Assembly: GCA_047495785.1 (NCBI GenBank)
Contig: JBLDXI010000055.1
Span: 62,001-126,000 of the forward strand
DNA length: 64,000 bases
From: Lepidodermella squamata
Lineage: Eukaryota; Gastrotricha
Direction of reading: 5' to 3'
The notes beneath the pieces are model-generated. The model was not told where the DNA came from and did not search any database. It saw only the letters and a list, made by a program, of their open reading frames with translations. The position numbers were made by a program, and so were the translations under genes. The stretch's first letter is position 1; the number at the start of each line of letters is the position of its first letter. Shown here one piece after another: positions 48,301 to 59,255 of this stretch.

Positions 48301-51300
48301 TACTCGTGCTTCAACGGCTTCCGTATGCTGGGTAACGCGACTATCAATTGCTTGACTTCGAAAAAATGGTCACGACTGCCGAGCTGTCAACCGTCTGAAA
48401 TCCGGCCGTGTGGCGACCCGCCTCAACTTCGCAACGGATACGTCGTTTCTATGTCGTACCCGAGCAGTCGTCAGGGCGGCGCGGCGGCCAATGATTCAGT
48501 GCAATACAAATGCGCGAGAAATTACCAGTTGATCGGCAATAACCGGGTTACCTGCCTCGGCACTGGGGACTGGACAGATCTACCGACCTGTGGCCCTGTT
48601 CAGAATCAGCAGCAACAGCAGCCGGGCAACCGAGACGTCGCGCAACCCGAGCGTAATTCATGTGGGGCCAGCCCACCGATTCCGAACTCAATCGCAACCC
48701 CGTCATTCACCGGATCCGCTTCGGTCATAGGTGACTCAGTTACCTATGATTGCAAGCCGGGTTACACTTTAAGCGGCCCCGCTTCGATTTATTGTACTGT
48801 TGATCTGGTGTGGAGCGATAATCCGGGTTGTAAGCCTATCAGAGGAAGGTCGAAGCGTTCTGCCGATGACATGACCGGCCGTATGGCTAGTACCTGCGGC
48901 TACCCGCCAGTCGTAGAAAACGCTGAACCAACTGCTTCATACGCTGACGACGCTCGAATGCTTTACCAAAGTGAACCGTTTGACACGGTAGTTTTCAGAT
49001 GCAAAAAAGGACATTTAGTTGGAAGTGCGGTTATCTACTGCCGGGAAGATGGGTCGTGGAGTGGGAAGCCGTCCTGTGCCGTAATGACCCCTCATGCGAG
49101 ACAACGAAACCAGGGTAGAAATTCCTCGGCTCCGGCCAAATCTTGCGGACGGCCTCCTCAGGTCGACAACGCATTCGCTCGGCCGAGCTTCACAGGATCA
49201 AGCAGTATCGTCGGCGACTCAGTTGTTTACCAATGCTCGAACGGGTATACCCTTGAAGGGTACCCGATCGTGTATTGCCTGGATTCAAACTGGTGGTCAC
49301 CCAGCCCATCTTGCCGCGATACCAGCGATTCCCCGCAAAATCAGCAAAACAGTTTTGCCCCTGTTGGCGTCCAGCCGCCACCGCACGGCCACCATGGCCA
49401 TCACGGCCCCCCGAATTACCCGTATCCACCATACCCGTGGGGTGTACCAGCCATGCCAGTTATGCCAGTCATGACTGTCATGCCTCAACCTTTGCCGTTC
49501 GGCTGCGGTCTACCGCCTTCACGGCCTAACACCGTACTGCTAACCCCGACTAAACCCGCCTACCCGGGTGATGCTGCTTTGTTTTCTTGCGACTACGGCT
49601 ATCAAATGGTCGGCGAACCGCTGATTCAGTGCCAATGCTCTCAGCCCATGCAGGGTAGCTGCCAATGGTCACCCGTCGCCCCGATTTGCCACCTCGCCCC
49701 GGGTGATCCGAAGAGCCCGAATTTCGTCAACAACATGGCTGGTATCACGACGACTTCAACCAGCACTACCACGACTACTACACCAGCGTCATGCAACTAC
49801 ATCCCTCAAATCGAGAATGGCAGTTGCAACGTTTCGACTGGCAATGATTTCGCGCTGGTTGGCGAACGAGCGATTTGCGAGTGCAACAAGGGCTACGAGA
49901 TGGCTGGTGCTCGGGACATCTACTGTCAGCGGAATAAGCAATGGACTCCGCCTCCGATTTGCCTGCTGATCACCACAACAAGGTCGACGACAACAGCCAG
50001 GACGACGACTACTCCGAAGATATCGATTAATCAAGCTGGAGCCACGACTACAACGCCTAGGATGCAATCATCGACGGCACCATCTTGCGCTCCTGCCCCG
50101 ATTTGCCAGCAGGCATATGTCCCGTGCTGTGGTGCTCAGACTACCTCATGCGGACCTGCCCCGTTCATCCCGGGCGCAGTCTGTCTGACCCCGTTCACGC
50201 AGCAGACCAGCCCAGTCGGTGCCCAGGCGTCATACTACTGCCAGTCGTCCGGCCAGGTCGTACTCAGCACCTGCCAAGGCAATGGTGGGGGCTGCCAATG
50301 GACGCAGCCTTCTTGTTCTGGCGGCGGTGGCGGCGGTGGGCCGATGATGTTGGCGCCGGGCCAGGGTGTCCAGCCCTACATGTTCGGTCGTAAACGGCGT
50401 GATGTCAACCTAGCTATTTCAAAGGCAGCCAGCAAGTTCATGACAAACTCTACCTGCGGCTTGCCACCAAAAGTTCACTTTGCCGTCGGCGTCTTATCTT
50501 GGGGTGGCCGGCCTAGCCGACCGAAAGATAGCGTCGTTTTCCGATGCATTCGAGGCGAACTTCGAGGACCGATCGCTGCATTCTGCCGTGAAGGTTTGTA
50601 GCCAAAGTTTCACCTGAAAAATGTTTTAAATTTATCTTTATGATCTATAGATGGACGCTGGACAAACGCTCCGTCTTGCAGTGTTGAGTTGACGTCGCAT
50701 GGAATTGGACCAGCATCTACCCCGGCAACTCCCAAAGGCCGTGCCGCTGTGAAACAGTCGAATCGGGGTCCGATGGACGCTGGCCAATGCGGTGACCCGC
50801 CATCGGTTGAAAATGCCTACAGCATGCCGAGCTTTACCGGCGGTCGGGCGGCTGAAACTGGCGATCGCGTTATCTTCTCATGCATGCAGGGTTCATTCTT
50901 AGAGGGCAATTCGGTCATTGTCTGCCAATCTGATGGGTAAAAATTTTGAAATTGCAAATGAATTGATTTTACGATTAAGATTTGTTCAGAACCTGGACGG
51001 CAGCTCCGCAGTGTACGAATACCACAAACACTCCGCCGAATAATAATAATAACCCGAACAATAACCCGAACGGTAACCCGAACGGAAATTCGTGCGGACC
51101 GGCGCCATATGTCGAAAATGCTCAGATCTATCCTTCCTGGGCAGCTAATCAGCGCGAATCTCAGACGGGTGATAGTGTCACCTATCGCTGCGATGATGGC
51201 TATTCCAGAAACGGCTATGCGACCATCTATTGCTTGGCTAACGGTCTGTGGCCGAACGCGCCTGTTTGCGACTACGACCCGAATAGCGCTACGAATAACA

Positions 51301-54300
51301 ACAACAACCCTCCGGCTGGAGCTAAGCCAAAGGCATCCTGCGGCCCGGCTCCAATCATTGCCAATGCGGCTGCGATCCCATCATTCAACCGAGGTTTCAG
51401 CATGGAAGGTGATACGGTTACCTTTCAATGCCAGAATGGTTACAACATGCGTGGTGCGGCGACAATTTACTGCTCGGTATTGGGACAGTGGTCGACGCCG
51501 GCGACTTGCGATGGTGAATTTTCAATGCTTTGATTCATTCGATTTGATTGATTTTTCATTTTTACAGCCAATCCACCTGCCACTCCCACAATTGGAAGCT
51601 GCGGCCCAGCGCCTCGCCTGCCCCATGCTGCCCTAACTACCAGCTTTACCCAGCAACAGAGCAGTGTCGGTGATACTGCGACTTATACCTGTGATAACGG
51701 CTACGTTCTCGAGGGCCCTAGCACGATTTTCTGTGTCGCCCGTGGTTACTGGAGCCCACTTCCAGCCTGTCGCGAGAACCCGACCGCAGCCCCGAAACCA
51801 GCACCCGCTCCCAATCCGAACCCAACGCCTACGAAAACTTGCCCTGAACCACCATTCCTTGTCGACGGCGAGTATTTCAAGGGTTTCACGGGAAATGCCA
51901 CTTCAGGGGCAGTCGTGTATTACCGATGCAATTCCGGGTTCAAGTTATCCGGATCGGACCAGAGCATTTGCACTGATACTGGTATATGGCGATCTGTCAA
52001 CGGCGCTCCTTACTGCACGAAACAGCCTAGTCCTAACCAACCGCCGCCACAGCCAACGTCAATGGCTGGAACTAACGGATGCTTCCCGCCTCCTGAGGTG
52101 ATGAACGGGCAAGCAATTCGTTACTACACGAAGGATCCGCCACAACCCGGGTCGTATGTCGTATACGAATGTGACACTGGTTACCAGATCAGTGGATCCC
52201 CGTCGATTGTTTGCCAGGCTGATTTCACGTGGTCGCCAACGCCTCGCTGTCTCTCCGCGACTCCAAGTTCGCTGACATGCGGCGAGCCGCCTCAGATTCC
52301 CAACGCTAAAGCGGATAAATTTTACAGCGGAACTCGATCAGCCCCAGGTGACTACGTCGCTTATGACTGCACGACTGGTTACGAGCTGCAGGGTGTTCCA
52401 ACCTCTGTCTGCCAGGACACTGGTGACTGGAGCCGCCCACCCGTCTGCCAGCTTGTTTCCTGCGGCGCCGCTCCGGCTACGATTAACGGCGTCATCGCCG
52501 GGCAGACCTTCATCAACCCGAACAGTCGAACTGGCGACCAGGTTCAGTACAAATGCGTCGCTGGCTACATGATGCCGGCTGGTGCGGATTCGATGATCAC
52601 GTGCCAGACTGGCGGCCAATGGAGCCCAGTGCCGCTTTGTATTCCAGAGCCTACGACACCTAGGCCAAGAACTACGCGAACTTCTACAACAAACTCTCGT
52701 AAATTCTAGGATTTTCTTTCGATTTCGAGATTTTTTTAATTTATTTTTTTGTAGCAGCAACTTGCGGCCAACCTCCAGCGGTTGCGAATGCTGTGACGGT
52801 TCCGTTATTCTCGGGTAGCCAGAGTCGCATTGGCGATTCAGTGTCGTACCAGTGCCAGACGCCCAAGTACGAAATGGTCGGGTATCCAGTTATTTACTGT
52901 CTCAGCAACGGAAAATGGTCCCCAACTCCGACATGCCAATGGCACCACCACCACCCGCCAATTGGCATGCCATTCCCGCCACCTCCACCGCCGCCACCAC
53001 CACCGCCTATGATGCAGCAAGCCCCGCCTCGCCCAGCCCTCACCTGCCCCATGCCACCATCTGTCCTAAACGGAAATATCCTGCCGACGAAACAGCCCAA
53101 CTTTGTTACGTTCAGGTGCTTCGATGGTTTCCGCCTAGCCGGAACTCCATTCGCGGTTTGCGAATGCACGACCTCCGACAACGTCTGCATGTGGACACCG
53201 GCGCCGAAATGTGAGGAGGTCAACATCACGACTACGCTGGCGCCTGGAAAGTCGCCTAACGTTCAGGTTAACCAAGCTGCCGTAACGTCAACTACCACGA
53301 CGGTTGCGCCGCCAACCTGCGGCCCGGCGCCGATGATTGCCTTCGGTTCTTGCATGATTGTTCCGCCGGATTTCGACGACACCACCAGCGATAACACAAC
53401 TACTCAAGCGCCGGTTCAGCGGGCTCCGCAGTTGTTGGCTCAGAAGGGCGATCGAGCTCATTGCCAGTGCTACAGCAACTACGACTTGCAAGGACCGCCG
53501 AACGTTTACTGCCAGAGCGAGTGAGTTTTTGGTCTAGTTTTAAGGCGGATTTATATTACTAATCTTTTTCGCAGTTTGACTTGGAGTATTGCGCCAAAAT
53601 GTATCAGCCAAGTTTCGGCGCGTGCCTATCGTGTTTCAACCTCGACAACAACGCAAGCAACTACTCCCAACCTGCAAATCAACGGTAAATCCAGCGAATC
53701 TTTTTGATTTGAAGTTTAATTAGATTTTTATAGCTGCCTCTGGACCGAATAGTGGAACTGCTGGTTGCGGACCCGCTCCAATTGTTCCATTTGGTTACAT
53801 CGTAACGCCCTACTTCACATCAGCCAGCTATTTCGGCGCAGTTGCCTCTTACGTTTGCCAACCTGGCTTCCAGCTGAGTGGGCCATCGCCAGTCGCTTAC
53901 TGCCTTCAGAACGGCTTCTGGTCTACCCCACCTGTTTGCTGCAATCCAATTATGCCTGTTTTGATGTGCTCAGGCGGTAATCAAATGACAACAACTGTAA
54001 TAACTAGCACAACTACGAAACTTGCTATACAAAACTTGGCTGCTGTGACGACAACTGGAACTGTCAAAACTACAACAACAGCGAAAGCTGCGATGGCGAA
54101 CCAGCAGGGTTCAGCTACTACGACGACTGCGAGATCTACGAACGCAACTCGGGCGATTCAGCCCGCCAATGCTGCTGGCCCGTGTTCGCAAGCTGCAACT
54201 ACGACCAGTACTTTGCCGCCTTGCGCTACGACTCCGACTACGACGGCTCAGTCGCCTTGCTCCGGGACAACGCCATCGGCTGGTTGCAGGCAGCAGCAGC

Positions 54301-57260
54301 AGCAACAGCAGGCGACCGGGGTTCCTGCCGGGTTTGCCTCAACAACACCGGGGCTGAGGCGAACTACTATAAGCTCGGATTCGCTCTGTTTGAATTCGTC
54401 AGATAGAAGGCCGTGTCGCGGTAGCCAAATCGCGAAGGCGTGGCGAACCGTTTTCCCGCTAGCCTGGTTTTCGGTCCCAGCTGCCGCCCCTCGCCAGTCC
54501 AATCACGAGAACAATGCTGCCGAGTCCGGCCGTTCGAACCCGAGCGGCTTTGCCGGGTTCTGTTGCGGCCGGCCGCCTATTGTCAACTACGCCACGCCAG
54601 TTGACCTTGAACCGATTCTGCACGACGACTTTGTGGTCAAGACTATAGCTAGTCATGTCCACGGTTTAACCCGGGCCGATTCTAAGACGCAACGCCGCTT
54701 GTCGGCCTTACTGCACGACAGCAAAGCAGCAGAGCGTAGCAAACAATGTAAGTCTAGAAAATCATATAAGATTACCGATGTAATATCTTGACTTTTTTCT
54801 AGCTGCTCCTAAGATTTACTGCGTTGGTGACTCAATCTCATACATCTGTGACGAGGTGAGTGTCTTTTATTCTGATTTTGAAAAGTAATAGTTTTCAAAT
54901 TTTCAGGGCATGGAATTAACTGGCCCGGCCATTGTCTCTTGTCTCATGTCTGGTCGGTGGTCTTTGATGCCTACCTGCCAACCTATCTCTAGCAGTGGCT
55001 TCGACGAGAGCCGCCAAGGATTTAGCGACGTTGACATGGTACTCCGAAACGGTAATGAATTCGTATTTTTTTGCTCGATCCTGTTTCAATTTTTTATTTT
55101 TAGATGTGCAAAATGACGACCGTACTCCACCTCGTGATTCATGCGGCGGGGCGCCTCCGACCGTTTTGAACGGTGTTGTGGTTGACCAGTCCTTCAAAGA
55201 CCGGTTCAGCCGCATTGGCGATACGGCGACGTACGACTGCGAGCCAGGTTTCCGCATGGAGGGCTACAAAACCGTATTCTGCCTGTCGCATGACAAATGG
55301 TCGCCGCTGCCTGTCTGCGAGCGAGATTTGCCTCTATGCAGCGCAACGCCGCCTCATGTGCCCCATTCGAAGGTTACGATCACGCGTGCAGCTGGTAGCA
55401 CGAATAAAACTGCGACCAAAGTCGGCGACAGTGCGACTTATGTTTGCGACCCGGGCTTCGTCTTAGACGGACATCCAGTTTCTTACTGCTTGGCAAACGG
55501 CGAATGGACCCCGCCACCAGATTGCGACGGTTAGTTATTCAATTAAGAATTTTTAAAGGAGGATTTATGTTCATCTTTTATACAGAACTCGCTTGCTCGG
55601 AACCGAAGTTGGAAAAAGGTTCCGTTAACTTCGAATCTCTCGCCATCGGCTCTTCAGCGTTTTTCTCTTGCGACGAAGACTACGAGCTGGTCGGTCCATC
55701 GACAGCTAATTGCCTGCAGAATGCCACGTGGACAGCGTTCCCCAAGTGCGCCGGACCTTTCCGTTGCCGATGGGGAGGCCGAGTGCCTGGCGCAGATGGC
55801 CGCGAAATCAGTATCGATGCGAAAAATACTACGCCTGATAAACATCAAAAACTGCCGAGTGGCTCGTTGGCAATTTTCACGTCGTTGCCTCTTCAATGCT
55901 CGGGTTTGATCAAAAAGTGGAATTTATGGAACGCCGCGGCTGGCAACGTGGTGGTTTACGCTGACGTCTGGCGCTTCGCAAACTCAAGCAATGAATCAGA
56001 AGATCCGGAACAGCCTGGCGAGATGTTCGTACTCATCGGCAGCAACAGGCTTGCTCTGGAGTCTCCAGGCGCGCAATCTATCGCGATCGAGCCGGGTTTC
56101 CAGGTGTTCGCTGAGGTCGGTGATTTCGTTGGAATTCGGTACGAACGCAGCGCATCACAGCAGAACCTCCCAGCCGCGATATCGCTGATACCTAGCTCTG
56201 GTCAGCAGGTCCTTATTAGCAACGTTTACCCATCTACCTTTATGGTCAACACTGGCTATTCGTTTGGAGCAAGTGCTTCGTACAAAACAGGCATTCCATT
56301 GCTATCGGCTGTTGTGGAAGATGGTTAGTTTTCAGAAAAGATTTGATAGATTTAAAGTGACCATTTTTTTATTGCAGTTCAAGAGTTACCTTACGGCCCT
56401 TGCGTTGCTAACAAAACCCGCTGCCCGGCTAATGCGGAATGTATGGCCCGGAGCTGCGCTGGGTTTGGCTGTGTCTGCACTGAAGGATATTGGCCGAACG
56501 GAAACCGAACAAAATGCTTGCGAGCCGTTGAACTCGGCGAGCAATGCACTTCGGGCGACGTTGCCTGCTCAGGCTACAACGTCCAATGCTCGGCGGAAAC
56601 TGGCCGATGCGCGTGCTGGGACGACTGGGTGCCGGCTAAAGACGGCCGTCGCTGCGTTCGCCGCTTGGCCAACTCAGCTGAACCGCAGGCTTTGCTCAAT
56701 GAAACTTGCACGCTGACCTCCGCGCGGGCGTGCTATTTCGGCCGCTTCGACCAGGAGTGCGCGAAGGGCGGCGACTCGGAGCTGCGATGCAGGTGCCGTA
56801 GCGGCTATAGGCCTGCGTCATCGACGGAGCGGCGCGCCTTCCCAGATGACGGCTTTGAATGCCGCCCTAATAGCTACAACCTCGGTGAGTTCTTACATAT
56901 TTCATGAGTCATTTCTTTAACGGCTTTAACAATAATTTAGCCACCTCCCCAACTGACAGCAGCTGCTCTTCGGAGGAGGGCCAAACTGGAGCTCTAACGT
57001 CCAACTTGTATGGCGTCGAGCGGTATTTAGAGAATATGGTTGGGTCTAATGGTGGCCTCGTCGGCGTGTTGGCAATGATATGCGTAATTGCGGCAGTTGG
57101 CACACTGATAATTGTAGCAATGGTTCGGCATCAAAGGCGGTTGGCGAGGAAAAAGTCGCGCCTATTTGTCGCAGTGCCATCGAACCCGACGCAACAGATG
57201 CGGCTGCGCCCGATCGCCGTTATCAGCAATCAGCGCCGAGACTTGTCATCAGCTCATTGA
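39368..57260 (+). CDS. Giant single-pass membrane protein: unnamed repeated domain, MAM, sushi/CCP, EB/EGF-like
   Basis: Hand-built 29-exon model: 39368-39443, 39498-40429, 40529-40622, 40673-41209, 41264-41566, 41617-42537, 42592-43141, 43193-43359, 43494-44601, 44678-44796, 44861-45196, 45245-45452, 46038-46686, 46738-46979, 47031-47194, 47244-47764, 47815-50593, 50651-50936, 50990-51513, 51568-52698, 52755-53520, 53575-53684, 53734-54747, 54803-54855, 54907-55051, 55104-55529, 55586-56323, 56378-56884, 56941-57260. Lengths sum to 15,726 nt (5,241 residues); most introns are phase 1, as in shuffled extracellular modules. Order: signal peptide, unnamed domain 1, two MAM domains, seven units of unnamed domain plus sushi, about 26 further sushi domains with Pro-, His-, Thr- and Gln-rich linkers, unnamed domain 9, EB/EGF-like modules, one TM helix (GGLVGVLAMICVIAAVGTLI) and a basic cytoplasmic tail. 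Adhesion, cuticle/matrix or innate recognition at the cell surface is inferred. Confidence 0.82.
39498..47530 (+). repeat. Unnamed 170-190-residue domain, copies 1-8 (copies 2-8 alternating with sushi)
   Basis: Approximate copies: 39498-40010, 41264-41835, 42013-42600, 42785-43360, 43722-44238, 44424-45080, 45318-46428 and 46612-47530 (introns included). A ninth lies at 55745-56325. Shared pattern: CxxGPxxI start, FxCxGxIxxW, an FYS or VYS turn, YxxVWRR, FxLVGxxR, a Gly, then RIxVxxGDxxGIFY, a late Cys and an LRAFVK-like last strand running straight into the Cys of a sushi domain. Copy 1 precedes the MAM domains. The strand-like spacing suggests a beta-sandwich (inference). I do not recognise a named family. 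Confidence 0.8.
45624..45925 (+). mobile_element. tRNA-derived SINE-like repeat, copy B, in an intron of the giant gene
   Basis: Near-identical to 4461-4761 and in the same orientation as the host gene. It sits in the 585-bp intron 45453-46037, the longest intron of this gene; most others are about 50-60 bp, so the insertion explains its size. It has the same A-box/B-box-like head and ends in a T-rich tract. Two of the differences from copy A are C-to-T at CpG sites. Confidence 0.65.
47725..55750 (+). repeat. Tandem sushi (CCP) domain array with low-complexity linkers
   Basis: About 26 to 27 sushi domains, each with four Cys and the pattern CGxPPxVxNA ... GDxVxYxCxxGY ... GxxxIxC ... GxWSxxPxC. 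Exon 47815-50593 alone holds about ten. Linkers include a Gln/Asn-rich segment (48600), Pro/His/Tyr-rich (about 49330-49490), Thr-rich mucin-like (49750, 50000, 53230, 54000-54250), poly-Gly (50320), poly-Asn (51030), poly-Pro (52980) and poly-Gln (54290). The domain beginning CCGRPPIVNYA (54560) is split from its second half (54803-54980) by a long insertion. Confidence 0.88.
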
Positions 57261-59255
57261 AATGCCGTTTGCTCATTTTATCATAAAACGATACCTGATG
57301 ATTTTATTTCAAAGGTGGCAATAATCATCAAATTATAGTATAAATAAAATAATCTATCAGCCTATTATTATTATTACTATTATTAATATAAAAATGTATA
57401 AAATTATTATGATCTCCAAACATTGTGCGCTATTTGCTCAAATCTTGTTAAAGGTTGTTCTAGATTTTAGCGATAATTTATTGCCGTTTAAATCGAAAAA
57501 ATGCTGTTAAACTTGTCTTCTAATGCTCATCTTCTTGTCTTCGCGCTGTGTCATTGTCGTTTGAAATGTCGCAAATTTGTCAGCGATGATTCGGCGCTGT
57601 TTTACGTTCTATTCGAAAATAAAATATGAGGTGTGCTTGTTACAAAAAAACATGTTTTTCAGCAATTTCAAGTCGGCGAGATCAATTATTTGTTCGCTTC
57701 AGCTCGACGATGCATATTAAAGATCCCGACTTATTCACGCTTAGAGATCTGAGCGTTGAAATGTAGGTTTAGCAATTATTTAATCTGGTGGAAGTGCATT
57801 AACCAAAAGTGCCTTACGTAAGCGCTCAACCTTGAAGTTTAACACCAAAAGATGCCACGCTAGTTTTTTGCTGAATTATTTACATGTCGAGATTGGTGCA
57901 TACCGCTTTTTTCGAACGGTGTAAAAAAACAAGCATCAATCATGGTTTGGCGTGATTTTTACATCAGTAATCGTTAGAACGTCTTATCTATTGCGCTTCT
58001 TCGGCTGATCCCTGATGTAAAAGATACTGCTAATAACATAATATCTCATGCGATTTATAACCGCGCGCTGATCGATGATGCGCAGACTAGCAAATTACCC
58101 TGACCTGTTGAAAGACTTTCGCGCAGAAGCTTTCTTCGATCAGTTAATAATTAACGGTATTTTTCATCACCGCAGCTAGTTTCGTCAGCTGATGCTTACG
58201 TTTCAAGGCCCGACGCATGGCCGGCTATCATGTTTTCCCAAAAACATAATGCTGCATGAATGGAGAGCCACTATACTTCTTGACTCTTATAGTTTTATCA
58301 ACATCGCTGTGTCTATCGTTTATTTGTAGCGTTAATGCTATTAGAGTCGATTCCTTATTCTCCGTCTTATAACCGACTCTTATTATACACCTATAATAGT
58401 TTGTCGTCTTCTTCGGTTCGCGACGCTATGAAAGGCACACATACAAGCTAAACAAAAGCTACGTTTTAAACATGCACAGCTGCTGACAGGAAGCTAGAAC
58501 GTTTCCGTGAGGGAAGTCCTATATTCGGCATAATTTGTACGATTATTTTCAGAAAAACCCAGCAGCTGTTCGACCATTACGTTTTTATTTTCTCTTCGAA
58601 TTTTGTTTTCGGTGTCCTGATATCGCATGTTGATGATCTCGCAACAACTGGATAAAAACGGTGTTATTATTTCATATCGCCAATATCACTCGTCCGCATA
58701 AATAATGCATAATTTCGCTAATGTATCATCGGCCAAACACTGACCATAGATTTTTTCGCGCACGCGAGCTTTTGACACTTTAATTCCCAACAGGTGCGCC
58801 GAAATTGATTCTATAAATCGGTGTTCGTAAATTACGATTCGACTGCACTTAGAAATAATTGCACTGGGCGCAGTCGCGTCGCAGTGTAATATTTAATCGA
58901 TGAGCTAGAGCCTGCCGGAAAATGCTGCTTGTGCTTTTCACTGGCCCCCCTCCCGCCTAGTTTGCCGAATCGATAATAGATTTTTGGCGAATAAAAAATT
59001 TTGCTCTCGCAAAGTACAATGGGCGAATACAAGCTTGCTCACACCTAACGTCACGCGATGTAAGAGCCGCGCGTAAAACAAACAAGAAAACCGCGTATGA
59101 CAGTTATACCTGTTGGCGCTCGACAATCGCCACTGATGCCAAATATTACTGCTATATTGTATTGTAAGCAAAAGACAACGGCGCACTTCAGTCCTTCAGT
59201 CCTCCTACTAAAAAAATGCTGTAATCAGTTAGTATTTTTGGGATAACAAAAAAAA
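57261..59255. other. Intergenic region
   Basis: 3' flank of the giant gene (AATAAA at 57343) and 5' flank of the second RBR gene. It has an ATT-rich simple stretch at about 57361-57390. No gene or RNA recognised in 2 kb. Confidence 0.5.

Noticed and set aside
39599-55257. Many antisense ORFs within the giant gene
   Set aside because: They lie in GC-rich coding exons, have low-complexity or Arg/His-rich composition and no recognisable domain.
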